Of a stretch of DNA of 64,000 nt, positions 8,515 to 17,394 are shown one piece after another; the first letter of the stretch is position 1; every line of letters starts with the position of its first letter. A program made the position numbers and the translations under genes. Source of the DNA: Sediminibacterium sp. (GTDB taxonomy: Bacteria; Bacteroidota; Bacteroidia; Chitinophagales; Chitinophagaceae). The notes under the pieces were generated by a model. It was given only the letters and a program-made list of their open reading frames with translations. It ran no database searches and was not told the origin of the DNA. Location of the stretch: assembly GCA_017983845.1 (NCBI GenBank), contig JAGOAO010000004.1, positions 67,482 to 131,481 on the forward strand, read 5' to 3'.

Positions 8515-9066
8515 ATGAAAATACAATCTGTAACCGTTTTTTGTGGTTCAAAATCTGGGAATCAACCAGGCTTCACCCATCAAGCAATTGAATTAGGTAA
8601 TGCATTAGGTGAAAATGGAATCCAATTGGTATATGGCGGAGGAGGCAAGGGGATTATGGGTGCCATAGCGGATGCTGTTTTAGCAAAAAATGGAAAGGTA
8701 TTGGGCATCATTCCCAAGCTGCTTCTAGAATGGGAGGCACAACATGAGGGGCTAACAGAATTGATTGTAACAGAAACCATGCATGATCGTAAGAAGATTT
8801 TATACGACAGAGCAGACGTCGCAATTATATTGCCTGGTGGTATGGGGACAATGGATGAATTATTTGAAATGTTGACTTGGAATAATTTAAACATCCACCA
8901 AAAGAAAGTGATTGTATTAAATTGGGAAGGCTTTTACACCCCATTGATTGCATTAATGGATCATATGCATGCAGAAGGATTCATGTATGATGATTGGAAA
9001 AATAGGATCCATGTTGCAAAAGATGCAAAAGCTGTGATGGAAACAATTAATGCTTGGAGCGAATAG
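8515..9066 (+). CDS. LOG-family nucleotide 5'-monophosphate phosphoribohydrolase (TIGR00730 type)
   Basis: 183 residues, Rossmann-fold protein of the LOG/YgdH-like family, which cleaves purine or cytokinin nucleoside monophosphates to free base and ribose 5-phosphate. The diagnostic motif PGGMGTMDELFEMLTW matches PGGxGTxxE. The N-terminal nucleotide loop is LVYGGGGKGIMGAIADA, and RKKILYDRADVAIILPGG precedes the active site. It was historically misannotated as lysine decarboxylase. The 3' end overlaps the convergent downstream gene by 20 bases. Confidence 0.9.
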   Translation: MKIQSVTVFCGSKSGNQPGFTHQAIELGNALGENGIQLVYGGGGKGIMGAIADAVLAKNGKVLGIIPKLLLEWEAQHEGLTELIVTETMHDRKKILYDRADVAIILPGGMGTMDELFEMLTWNNLNIHQKKVIVLNWEGFYTPLIALMDHMHAEGFMYDDWKNRIHVAKDAKAVMETINAWSE

Positions 9067-9652
9067 GTAAAGCAAATCCTGCTTTTACAAATGGGTCGGC
9101 ACGATTGTATCCATCTCTATAAGGAGAGTTTGGATTTTTTAATAGATCTATCATTAAGGTAAAATAGGTCATGCCATGTTCAGACCTACTGCCATATCCA
9201 ATACCTGCTAATATACTTTCTGCACCGTAACGAATTTTCCTAGAAGCACCCGAGGTTTCACTATTCGTGCTCATGTCTTTCATATTGGTCCAATTCCAAT
9301 TGTATTCCGGTTGTACTTGTAAGAAGAACCTTTCTGCAGGCCAGATTCTTGTAAAGCCGCCCACACCAAATTGGAAACTTCTTGTTCTTGTACTTGAAAG
9401 AAAATTAGGATTAGAAGCTGAATACAATAGATTCACAGCCCCGCCAATATCTACCCATTGATTCATCCTTTTGGATAGTTCTGGATTTAATCCTAACTGA
9501 AACCAACCAGAACCTCCACCTATAACAATATTGCCTCCAATAAAGAGTGGACGCTCAATCAATGCTGGTGTGGTTTTTACAATGTCTTGTGCTTTTGCAA
9601 ACTGCATGCTGAAGAGCAAAACTAGACAAGTGAGTAGTTGTTTTTTAAGCAT
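9047..9652 (-). CDS. Exported protein of unknown function, probable outer-membrane beta-barrel
   Basis: 201 residues with a clean signal peptide (1-21, ending FAKAQ). The mature part is rich in alternating hydrophobic/polar stretches (GGNIVIGGGSGWFQLGLNPELS; FQFGVGGFTRIWPAERFFLQVQPEYNWNW) typical of small Bacteroidota outer-membrane barrels. No enzymatic motif. Its ATG overlaps the stop of the FAD oxidoreductase by one base (TAATG), implying coupled translation, though a functional link is not evident. Confidence 0.6.
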   Translation of the reverse strand: MLKKQLLTCLVLLFSMQFAKAQDIVKTTPALIERPLFIGGNIVIGGGSGWFQLGLNPELSKRMNQWVDIGGAVNLLYSASNPNFLSSTRTRSFQFGVGGFTRIWPAERFFLQVQPEYNWNWTNMKDMSTNSETSGASRKIRYGAESILAGIGYGSRSEHGMTYFTLMIDLLKNPNSPYRDGYNRADPFVKAGFALPIRSKH

Positions 9653-11055
9653 TAGGATAGGTCAAATATTTTACCCGCGTTTAAGATATTGTTTGGATCG
9701 AAGGTTTTTTTGATTCCACGCATAATCTCTAAAGACGCGTTATTAAATACAACTTGCATATAAGGTTTTTGGATCAATCCAATTCCATGCTCCCCGCTGA
9801 TTGTGCCACCTAAACTATGCACTAGCACAAATAATTCTTTTAAGATGGTTGTCATCTCTTCATTGCCATGACTATTTTTGATAGTAGGGTGGTTGATTCT
9901 AATATGCAAATTGCCATCTCCAGCATGGCCATAACAAACTACTTTGAAACCGTTCTTAGCGCCTAAGTCTTTGGCTCCTTTAATTAATTTAGGCAACTCT
10001 GCTCTTGGTACCACCGTGTCTTCCTCAATGGTATAACCTGCCATCACTGCTGCCTCATTGGCTTTGCGTCTTATTTTCCAAAGCTCATTTTTTTGTTGGG
10101 CATCATCTGCAAAAAACAATTCTCCTGCTTCAAATTGGGAAAGCACATCTGCAATGGCTTCCATTTCTCCCATCAATACATCCATATTATTGCCATCCAC
10201 TTCTATGATTAAATGTGCAGCTAAATTTTCGGTCAATGGGATTGCAGTACTGTCTAATATTTTGGATGCAAGCGTAATCGCATCAATTTCCATTAACTCC
10301 ATGGCACTAGGTGTAATACCCGCTCTAAAGATAGCGCTCACTGCTTCACTCGCTTTTTCTAAACTATTAAATGGGGCAAGCATCAATAAATCAAACTTTG
10401 GATGCGGAATCAATCTTAATACTATTTTAGTGACAATACCTAAGGTACCTTCACTGCCTACAATAAGTTGAGTAATATTATAGCCAGTGGCATTTTTTAA
10501 AATATTCGAACCTGTCCAAATGATTTCACCATTTGGAAGTACCACTTCTAGGTTTAACACATAATCTTTTACAACACCATATTTAACTGCCTTAGGGCCG
10601 CCTGAATTTTCTGAAATATTTCCTCCAATAAAACAACTTCCTTTACTTGCAGGGTCCGGAGGATAAAACAATCCTTTTTCTTTCACTGCATCTTGTAGCA
10701 TTTCTGTAATCACACCAGGCTCAGTAGTGACTTGTAAGTTTCTTTCGTCTATTTCTAATATCGAATTAAAACGTTCCATTGCAATCACCAATCCGCCTAA
10801 ATGGGGTAGCGCACCACCACTTAAACCAGTACCTGCACCTCTTGGTGTTACTGGAATTAAATGCGTATTGGCTAATTTCATCAATGCACTTATTTCTTCC
10901 GGATTTTTTGGCTTGACAACTACCGCTGGATTAAAATGCAAACGTTCAGTATGGTCTTTGCCGTATTTTTCAAAACTTTCAGCGTCCGTGAAAACATATT
11001 CAGCGCCAACTATGGATTTTATTTGCTCCAGTATTTCGGGTGTTATTTGTTGCAT
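9652..11055 (-). CDS. FAD-binding oxidoreductase, GlcD/D-lactate dehydrogenase family
   Basis: 467 residues. Flavoprotein of the VAO/PCMH fold (FAD_binding_4 plus C-terminal oxidase domain), the family of glycolate oxidase GlcD and D-2-hydroxyacid dehydrogenases. FAD loop motifs are TPRGAGTGLSGGALP (about 75-90) and GSEGTLGIVTKIVLRLIPHP (about 198-217). The C-terminal domain has CYGHAGDGNLHIR and GTISGEHGIGLIQKP, where the histidines contact substrate/flavin. No iron-sulfur domain is attached. The exact 2-hydroxyacid substrate is unknown. Confidence 0.88.
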   Translation of the reverse strand: MQQITPEILEQIKSIVGAEYVFTDAESFEKYGKDHTERLHFNPAVVVKPKNPEEISALMKLANTHLIPVTPRGAGTGLSGGALPHLGGLVIAMERFNSILEIDERNLQVTTEPGVITEMLQDAVKEKGLFYPPDPASKGSCFIGGNISENSGGPKAVKYGVVKDYVLNLEVVLPNGEIIWTGSNILKNATGYNITQLIVGSEGTLGIVTKIVLRLIPHPKFDLLMLAPFNSLEKASEAVSAIFRAGITPSAMELMEIDAITLASKILDSTAIPLTENLAAHLIIEVDGNNMDVLMGEMEAIADVLSQFEAGELFFADDAQQKNELWKIRRKANEAAVMAGYTIEEDTVVPRAELPKLIKGAKDLGAKNGFKVVCYGHAGDGNLHIRINHPTIKNSHGNEEMTTILKELFVLVHSLGGTISGEHGIGLIQKPYMQVVFNNASLEIMRGIKKTFDPNNILNAGKIFDLS

Positions 11056-11092
11056 CTTTCAAGCGTTAAAATTGAATAATCAAAATCTTCCT

Positions 11093-11734
11093 TTAAAACA
11101 AACCGTATAAAGTACTATCCACTTTACTAATGATATGGCCTAGATCTTCTTCAGATTCGCCAAATTTAATTTTATCACAGTCAATCACTAATAAAGGACC
11201 TTCTGTATAATTGTCAATCCATTTATTGTAATAATCGTTCAGTCTTTTTAAATAATCCAAACGGATATTCTCTTCGTATTCTCTACCTCTTTTTTGAATT
11301 TGAGAAACCAAAGTAGGAACAGACGCTTTTAAATAGATCAATAAATCTGGCGGTTGTACCATGGATTTAATGGTATTGAAAAAGCCATAATAATTATCAA
11401 AATCACGCTTACTCATTAAGCCCATCTCGTGTAAGTTAGGTGCAAAGATATTGGCATCTTCATAGATGGTTCTATCCTGAATAATGGTTTCAGTTCCTTT
11501 TTGAATTTCTAAGATTTGGTTCAATCTGCCATGTAGGAAATAAATTTGCAAATTGAAACTCCATCTTGGCATATCATCATAGAAGTCCATTAAATAGGGA
11601 TTATGGTCAACATCCTCGAATTGAGGGATCCAACGGTAATGCTTGCTTAATAACTCGGTTAATGTTGTTTTACCAACGCCAATATTGCCAGCGATTGCTA
11701 CGTGCTTTGGTTTTTTACTTGCTGCTTTTGCCAT
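11093..11734 (-). CDS. Deoxynucleoside kinase
   Basis: 213 residues, dNK/dGK-type kinase that phosphorylates deoxynucleosides for salvage. P-loop GNIGVGKTTLTELL near residue 16, the substrate-binding segment EDVDHNPYLMDFYDD, QIYFLHGR, the DR motif QDRTIYEDANIF, and an arginine-rich LID (QIQKRGREYEENIRLDYL). Which base is preferred (dA, dG, dC) cannot be read. It lies 37 bases after trpS on the same strand and is followed by the FAD oxidoreductase 37 bases later. Confidence 0.88.
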   Translation of the reverse strand: MAKAASKKPKHVAIAGNIGVGKTTLTELLSKHYRWIPQFEDVDHNPYLMDFYDDMPRWSFNLQIYFLHGRLNQILEIQKGTETIIQDRTIYEDANIFAPNLHEMGLMSKRDFDNYYGFFNTIKSMVQPPDLLIYLKASVPTLVSQIQKRGREYEENIRLDYLKRLNDYYNKWIDNYTEGPLLVIDCDKIKFGESEEDLGHIISKVDSTLYGLF

Positions 11735-11771
11735 AATCTTATTTGTGTAATTGTAATTTGTCAGATCTGTT

Positions 11772-12785
11772 TTATAAGTATTCCATACCTACTGCTTTTC
11801 TTACAGTAGTCAAAGTAGCCGAAGCACTTGCTCTTGCTTTGTCGGCACCTTGGTGTATGATTTTTAACAATAAATCTTTGTTGTTTTGTAAGTCGGCCGC
11901 TTTTGTACGAATAGGGTTGATGAACTGAACCATGTCTTCTGCTAGCTGTTTTTTCATATCCCCATAACGAATGATACAATGGCCTTCTGAGCTATTGTTA
12001 AAATCATCTTCAAATTTTTTCACCGTATCTGCAGTGCTCACCAAGCCCATTAAAGTAAATAGGTTTTGAATGTAATCTGGTTTTTCAGCATTGGGCGTTA
12101 ATGGGCCTTGATCTGTTTTAGCCTTCATTACTTTTTTACGAATCAAATCGTCTTCATCTGCTAAAAATAAAGTGGTCATTTGGTTTTCGCTCTTGCTCAT
12201 TTTTCCATTGCCGTCTAAGCCCATGATTTTAACTAACTCACTATTATAGTTGAATGCATAAGGTAATGGGAAAGTCTCCCCATAACGGTGGTTGAATCTT
12301 TCGGCAAAGTTGCGAGCCATCTCTAGGTTTTGTTCCTGGTCTTTTCCAACAGGTACTTTTACAGCACGGTGGATTAAGATATCTGCGGCTTGTAAAACTG
12401 GGTAAGTTAATAAACCAGCATTTACATTCTCTGGTTGCATTCTTACTTTATCTTTAAAAGTGGTGGTCTTTTCAAGCTCGCCTTTATAAGCCAACATATT
12501 TAAGTATAAATACAATTCTGCAATTTCTGGCACATCACTCTGCACATACAAAGACACTTTCTCGGGATCTAATCCACAAGCAATATTTTCCGCCACCACA
12601 CGTAACACACTTTCTTGTAAAGTTTTGGTGTCAGGGTGGGTAGTCAAACTATGCCAATTGGCAACAAAAAAATAGCAATTGTATTCATCCTGCATGCGCA
12701 CATAATTACGCATTGCGCCAAAATAATTTCCTAAATGTAAGAACCCTGTGGGCCTTATTCCACTCAATACGATTTCCTTTTCCAT
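11772..12785 (-). CDS. trpS: Tryptophanyl-tRNA synthetase
   Basis: Class Ic aminoacyl-tRNA synthetase charging tRNA-Trp. I take ATG at 12785 (337 residues, MEKEIVLSGIRPTG), the normal beginning of the family. The frame can be extended to an ATG at 12827, but a -7 box (TATCTTCG) lies inside that extension. The HIGH-like signature is GFLHLGNYFGAM, the KMSKS loop is GKMSKSENQ, and GKDQEQNLEMARNFAERFN matches the Trp/adenylate pocket. It diverges from recG. Confidence 0.95.
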   Translation of the reverse strand: MEKEIVLSGIRPTGFLHLGNYFGAMRNYVRMQDEYNCYFFVANWHSLTTHPDTKTLQESVLRVVAENIACGLDPEKVSLYVQSDVPEIAELYLYLNMLAYKGELEKTTTFKDKVRMQPENVNAGLLTYPVLQAADILIHRAVKVPVGKDQEQNLEMARNFAERFNHRYGETFPLPYAFNYNSELVKIMGLDGNGKMSKSENQMTTLFLADEDDLIRKKVMKAKTDQGPLTPNAEKPDYIQNLFTLMGLVSTADTVKKFEDDFNNSSEGHCIIRYGDMKKQLAEDMVQFINPIRTKAADLQNNKDLLLKIIHQGADKARASASATLTTVRKAVGMEYL

Positions 12786-12792
12786 AGCTGTG

Positions 12793-12800
12793 CGAAGATA
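12793..12800 (-). promoter_or_regulatory. -7 box (TATCTTCG) upstream of trpS
   Basis: On the minus strand TATCTTCG lies seven bases before the chosen ATG at 12785. Same box as guaA. It argues against the longer 12827 start. Confidence 0.5.
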
Positions 12801-12865
12801 ATGAATCGCAATCCCATTTTTTGCCATCTTTTTGGGATATTTGCCCTGAATCTAAAAAAAATCGC

Positions 12866-14968
12866 TTGAGCCTTGCTTCTCTTTTATCCAGTCCTATTGA
12901 ATACCTGAAGGGTGTAGGCCCTTTGAGGGCAGAATTGCTTAAAAAAGAGCTTAGTATCTATACTTTTGGCGAGTTATTACAGCATTTTCCACATAGGCAT
13001 GTCGATAAGACCAAAGTCACACCCATTAGCCAGTTGACGCCAGAAATGGATTTTATCCAGGTCAAAGGGGTTTTATTGGGCTTCCATACCATTGGGGAGA
13101 AGCGTTCAAAAAGGATGGTGGCCCAATTAAGGGATGAATCGGGTAACTTGGAATTGGCTTGGTTTCAGGGGATTCAGTATGTTCAGAAGAATTTAGTAGA
13201 GGGTCAAACTTATTTAGTCTTTGGTCGACTAGGCTTTTTCAATGGTAAACCACAGGTCGTACATCCTGAAATTGAACCTTATGTGGCCCAAGCCATGGCC
13301 AACAAATCCTTGTTGGAGCCAGTATATGGTTCAACTGAGAAATTAAAAGCAAGGGGATTAAATGGAAAACAAATAGGCAAATTAACCCAGGTGTTGTTTC
13401 AACAAATTAGTGAAAGGGATTTGCCAGAAAACTTGCCTGCGCATTTATTGGTGGATAGAATGGGGAGATGGGAGGCATTTAGACAAATCCATTTTCCTTC
13501 AAGCCAAGTGCATTATAAACAAGCCCTATCACGCCTGATTTTTGAAGAATTATTTATTGCACAAATAAGATTGAATCTAATAAAGATAGATCGACATAAA
13601 AATAGCAAGGGCCAGGTATTTGAAAAAGTGGGAACTTATTTTAATGATTTCTACAATCATTATCTTCCATTTGAATTAACAGGTGCACAAAAAAGAGTGA
13701 TTAAAGAAATTAGATTGGACGTAGCCAAGGGCTATCAAATGAATCGTTTGTTACAAGGGGATGTGGGCAGCGGTAAAACAATGATTGCATTAATGGCCAT
13801 GCTGATAGCGGCTGACAATGGATTTCAGAGTTGTTTGATGGCGCCCACTGAAATTTTAGCACAACAACACTATACTAGTTTGACGGAACTTTTAAGTGCA
13901 ATGCCAGTGGAAGTGGCCATACTTACAGGAAGTACAAAAGCAGCGGAACGTAGAAGGATATTAAAAGGATTGGCAGAAGATACGATTCATTTTGTAGTGG
14001 GTACACATGCATTGATTGAAGACCCAGTGCAATTTAAAAAATTAGGATTGGCTGTAATAGATGAACAGCATCGATTCGGAGTGGAGCAAAGATCCAAGCT
14101 ATGGAAAAAAGCATCTATCCCGCCACACGTGTTAGTGATGACAGCAACACCTATTCCAAGAACCTTAGCCATGACGGCTTATGGAGATTTGGATTATAGT
14201 ATCATGGACGAATTGCCTCCAGGAAGACAGCCTATTAAAACCGTTCATCGCTATGAGACTTCAAGGGCATCTGTCATGGATTTTGTAAAATCAGAAATTC
14301 AAAAAGGACGTCAAGCTTATTATGTCTATCCGTTGATTGAAGAGAGTGAAAAGATGAGTTATGAGGATTTAATGCAAGGCTACGAACAAGTAAAAAGTTT
14401 TTTCCCAGAACCTACTTATAAAATAAGTATGGTGCATGGTAAGATGCCCAATGATTTAAAATCGGAGAATATGAATCGATTTAAATCAGGGGATACGCAA
14501 ATATTGGTGGGTACAACGGTAATAGAAGTAGGAGTAAATGTACCCAATGCATCGGTGATGGTCATTGAGAGTGCAGAGAAATTTGGACTATCTCAATTGC
14601 ATCAGCTAAGAGGTAGGGTGGGTAGAGGTTCCGAGCAGAGTTATTGTATTTTATTGAGTAGTGTAAAAGCAAGTAGAGAAGCTAGGGAGCGATTAAAAAT
14701 CATGTGCAATACCAACGACGGATTTGTGATAGCGGAAAAAGATTTAGAAATTAGGGGGCCAGGGGATATTGATGGTACAAGACAAAGTGGGGCGCTCAAT
14801 TTTAAGTTGGCTAGTTTGATCAATGACAGAGCTACCATGGAAATTGCCAAAGAAGCAGCAGCAGCAATATGTGAGAAGGATCCCAATTTAACCCTGCCTG
14901 AACATTTGGCTATTCGTAGCTTTTTACAAACCCAAAAAACCAAAATAGGCTGGGGTAAGATTGCCTAA
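12866..14968 (+). CDS. recG: ATP-dependent DNA helicase RecG
   Basis: About 700 residues. It remodels stalled replication forks and branch-migrates Holliday junctions. Order: N-terminal wedge/OB region (SPIEYLKGVGPLRAELL, FIQVKGVLLGF), Walker A GDVGSGKTMIAL near residue 300, LMAPTEILAQQH, DEQHRFGVEQR, MTATPIPRTLA, and helicase C-terminal VGTTVIEVGVNVPNAS with HQLRGRVGRG. No ATG fits the N-terminus: the frame opens at TTG 12821, with another TTG at 12866. I prefer 12866 because family members begin close to SSPIEYLKGVG; a -7-like GATATTTG lies at 12836-12843. Confidence 0.93.
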   Translation: MSLASLLSSPIEYLKGVGPLRAELLKKELSIYTFGELLQHFPHRHVDKTKVTPISQLTPEMDFIQVKGVLLGFHTIGEKRSKRMVAQLRDESGNLELAWFQGIQYVQKNLVEGQTYLVFGRLGFFNGKPQVVHPEIEPYVAQAMANKSLLEPVYGSTEKLKARGLNGKQIGKLTQVLFQQISERDLPENLPAHLLVDRMGRWEAFRQIHFPSSQVHYKQALSRLIFEELFIAQIRLNLIKIDRHKNSKGQVFEKVGTYFNDFYNHYLPFELTGAQKRVIKEIRLDVAKGYQMNRLLQGDVGSGKTMIALMAMLIAADNGFQSCLMAPTEILAQQHYTSLTELLSAMPVEVAILTGSTKAAERRRILKGLAEDTIHFVVGTHALIEDPVQFKKLGLAVIDEQHRFGVEQRSKLWKKASIPPHVLVMTATPIPRTLAMTAYGDLDYSIMDELPPGRQPIKTVHRYETSRASVMDFVKSEIQKGRQAYYVYPLIEESEKMSYEDLMQGYEQVKSFFPEPTYKISMVHGKMPNDLKSENMNRFKSGDTQILVGTTVIEVGVNVPNASVMVIESAEKFGLSQLHQLRGRVGRGSEQSYCILLSSVKASREARERLKIMCNTNDGFVIAEKDLEIRGPGDIDGTRQSGALNFKLASLINDRATMEIAKEAAAAICEKDPNLTLPEHLAIRSFLQTQKTKIGWGKIA

Positions 14969-15041
14969 GCCCAACCTTTTTAAGTATCTTGCTACCCATA
15001 TGCTTTAACTGGCATTCATTAAAATAAAGTCAAATTTTTAT

Positions 15042-16337
15042 ATGAAATACGATCCATTAGATCCAACCATATTTATACAAAACAGAAAGCGTTTTGTAAG
15101 TCAAATGCAAAAAAACAGCATTGCAGTTTTTGTAAGCAATGACGAATTTCCAAGTAATGGTGATGCCTTACATGGCTTTGTGCAAAATTCAGATTTATTC
15201 TGGTTATCAGGTATCGAACAAGAAGGTACTATGTTGGTATTATTCCCAGACAATCCAGATCCAAAATATAGAGAAGTATTGGTGCTAGTGCGACCACAAG
15301 AGTTAAAAGAAATTTGGGATGGAAAAAGATTGAGAGCAAATGAAGCGACCGCTATTTCTGGCATGAAAACCATTGTTTGGGTGGACAGTATAGACGCCAT
15401 GTTACAAGGTTGGATTCATTTGGCAGACGCCATTTATTTAGACTCCAATGAGAATGATCGTAAAAATAATTTAGTAAGATCAAATGAATATCGCTTTATA
15501 GATGAGATGCAGTCTCGTTATCCTTTGCACCAGTATTTGCGTGCAGCAAAAATCATGAAAGCTTTAAGGGCGGTGAAAACCAAGCAAGAAGTGGTGGTGA
15601 TTCAAAAAGCGATTGACATTACAGAAAACGCATTTAGAAGATTGTTGAAATTCATTCAGCCAGGCGTGTATGAATATGAAATTGAAGCGGAGATTTACCA
15701 TTCTTTTTTAAGTCAAAAAGCAACTGGTGCTGCTTATCATAGTATTTTAGCAAGTGGAGATAACGCAAGAACTTTGCATTATACAAGTAATAACAATCAA
15801 TGTAAGGATGGAGAATTGATCTTGATGGATTTTGGTGCAGCATATGGAGGATACAATGCAGATTTAACAAGAACGGTCCCTGTAAATGGCAAGTTTAGCA
15901 AGCGTCAAAAAGAAGTGTACAATGCCTGTTTGCATTTGCATGATTATGCAAAATCTATTTTAAAGCCAGGCATTAGTATTTTAAATTACACCGATAAAGT
16001 AGGAGATGAAGCCACAAAACAATTTCTTAAAATAGGGTTATTGTCAAAGGCAGATCTTAAAAACGAAGACGCAGAGAACAAAGCGTATCGTAAATATTTA
16101 TACCATGGCATCTCGCATCATTTAGGAATAGACGTGCATGACTTAGGAACAAGAACTGCGCCAATACAAGCCGGCATGGTGTTTACAGTGGAGCCTGGTA
16201 TTTATATTAAGGAAGAGCAGATGGGTGTTCGAATTGAAAATAATGTTTGGGTTACCGCAAAAGGAAATCAAGATTTATTCAAGAACATTCCAATCAAGGC
16301 AGAAGAGATTGAAAATTTAATGAAGAAAAAGAAATAA
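15042..16337 (+). CDS. Xaa-Pro aminopeptidase (M24B)
   Basis: 431 residues. Removes N-terminal residues preceding proline. Aminopeptidase P N-terminal domain (about 1-160), then the pita-bread M24 domain. The five metal ligands are all visible: Asp in MDFGAAYGGYNADLTRT (two Asp), His in HHLGIDVHDLG, Glu in TVEPGIYI and Glu in GVRIENNVWV. No signal peptide, so cytoplasmic. It opens a close-packed run pepP-like, pssA, purS, rsmI with gaps of 12, 6 and 22 bases. Confidence 0.92.
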   Translation: MKYDPLDPTIFIQNRKRFVSQMQKNSIAVFVSNDEFPSNGDALHGFVQNSDLFWLSGIEQEGTMLVLFPDNPDPKYREVLVLVRPQELKEIWDGKRLRANEATAISGMKTIVWVDSIDAMLQGWIHLADAIYLDSNENDRKNNLVRSNEYRFIDEMQSRYPLHQYLRAAKIMKALRAVKTKQEVVVIQKAIDITENAFRRLLKFIQPGVYEYEIEAEIYHSFLSQKATGAAYHSILASGDNARTLHYTSNNNQCKDGELILMDFGAAYGGYNADLTRTVPVNGKFSKRQKEVYNACLHLHDYAKSILKPGISILNYTDKVGDEATKQFLKIGLLSKADLKNEDAENKAYRKYLYHGISHHLGIDVHDLGTRTAPIQAGMVFTVEPGIYIKEEQMGVRIENNVWVTAKGNQDLFKNIPIKAEEIENLMKKKK

Positions 16338-16349
16338 TACCATTCCTAC

Positions 16350-17120
16350 ATGCGTCAACAAATTCCCAATATCATTACATTACTTAATTTGCTTTTTGGT
16401 TGCTTAGCCATAGTGAGTTGCTTTCAATTTGGCACGGTCGCATCTATTTCAGATACAGGGGATATGTTAATTGAAATCCCCGAAAAATTGTTCATGGCCA
16501 GTTTGTTCATTGGCATTGCAGCAGTAGTTGATTTTTTTGATGGGTTTGTTGCAAGATTATTAAAAGTATCTTCTGAGATGGGTAAGCAATTAGATTCTTT
16601 AGCAGATGTGGTGAGTTTTGGGGTTGCACCTGCATGTATTGTCTATCAATTTTTAAGGTTATCGTTGGCAAGTGATGTGAATGCACTTTCAACAAGTAGC
16701 ATCTTATTTGTGCCAGCATTTATCATCCCTATGGCGGGAGCTTATCGTTTGGCTAGATTTAATTTAGATCAAAACCAGTCTACTTATTTTAAAGGGGTGC
16801 CTATTCCCATGATTGGCATTTTAACGGCTGTATTTCCATTAATCTATTGGCAACCTTCTTATAGTCCCATTTCAAAGCTATTATTAAGCCCCCTATTTTG
16901 GTACGCCTACATTGTTATTGTCAGCTATTTAATGGTGATGACAAGACCCATGTTAGCGCTTAAAAGCTTATCTGGCAAGAAAAAATTACTGCTGCCGCTG
17001 GGTATTGTAGTTGTGGAAGTAGTTGTATCAGCCATCTTTTTTAAATGGTATGCGATTCCATTTGGCTTTATTGGCTATTGCATAGTATCTTTGATGTATC
17101 CAAAAACAATCACACAATAA
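16350..17120 (+). CDS. pssA: CDP-diacylglycerol-serine O-phosphatidyltransferase
   Basis: 256 residues, inner-membrane enzyme making phosphatidylserine, the precursor of phosphatidylethanolamine. The CDP-alcohol phosphatidyltransferase signature DG-x2-AR-x8-G-x3-D-x3-D is complete in DGFVARLLK...EMGKQLDSLAD. About seven hydrophobic segments, including the N-terminal IITLLNLLFGCLAIVSCF typical of PssA type II. Second gene of the pepP-like/pssA/purS/rsmI run. Confidence 0.92.
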   Translation: MRQQIPNIITLLNLLFGCLAIVSCFQFGTVASISDTGDMLIEIPEKLFMASLFIGIAAVVDFFDGFVARLLKVSSEMGKQLDSLADVVSFGVAPACIVYQFLRLSLASDVNALSTSSILFVPAFIIPMAGAYRLARFNLDQNQSTYFKGVPIPMIGILTAVFPLIYWQPSYSPISKLLLSPLFWYAYIVIVSYLMVMTRPMLALKSLSGKKKLLLPLGIVVVEVVVSAIFFKWYAIPFGFIGYCIVSLMYPKTITQ

Positions 17121-17126
17121 TTCAAT

Positions 17127-17372
17127 ATGTTATTTCAAGTACAAATTAAAGTAATGCCATTAAAGGATTTATTAGATCCTCAAGGTAAGGCAGTTTTAGG
17201 CGGATTACATAATTTAGGTTTGTCCGGTATTCAAGATGTTCGTGTTGGAAAGAATATCAACTTGCAAATTGAAGCTGCTGATGAAGCTGCTGCTGTAGCC
17301 ATTGCAACAGAAGCAAGTAAGCAATTATTAGCGAACGCTGTGATGGAATATTTTGAAGTAGTCGTGTTATAA
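17127..17372 (+). CDS. purS: Phosphoribosylformylglycinamidine synthase subunit PurS
   Basis: 81 residues, the usual size. PurS is the small scaffold that joins PurQ and PurL in the fourth step of purine synthesis and channels ammonia. It shows the family pattern: a short strand FQVQIKVMPL, LLDPQGKAVLGGLHNLGLSGIQDVRVGKNINLQI, and a C-terminal helix ending VMEYFEVVVL. It sits 6 bases after pssA and 22 before rsmI; purQ and purL are not in this window. Confidence 0.9.
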   Translation: MLFQVQIKVMPLKDLLDPQGKAVLGGLHNLGLSGIQDVRVGKNINLQIEAADEAAAVAIATEASKQLLANAVMEYFEVVVL

Positions 17373-17394
17373 TCGATTGCGCTAATTTATCCCT

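Noticed and set aside
9047..9066. Overlap of LOG-family gene and the barrel-like gene as a sign of a frameshift
   Set aside because: Both frames end normally; a 20-base convergent tail overlap is ordinary in compact genomes, as is the 26-base overlap at 59593-59618.
10058..11110. Plus-strand frames of 127 and 137 residues opposite the FAD oxidoreductase
   Set aside because: Antisense to a well-conserved full-length gene, with no recognisable domain.
14999..15010. Tiny ATG-CTT-TAA frame upstream of the aminopeptidase as a leader peptide
   Set aside because: Two codons only and no attenuator hairpin follows.
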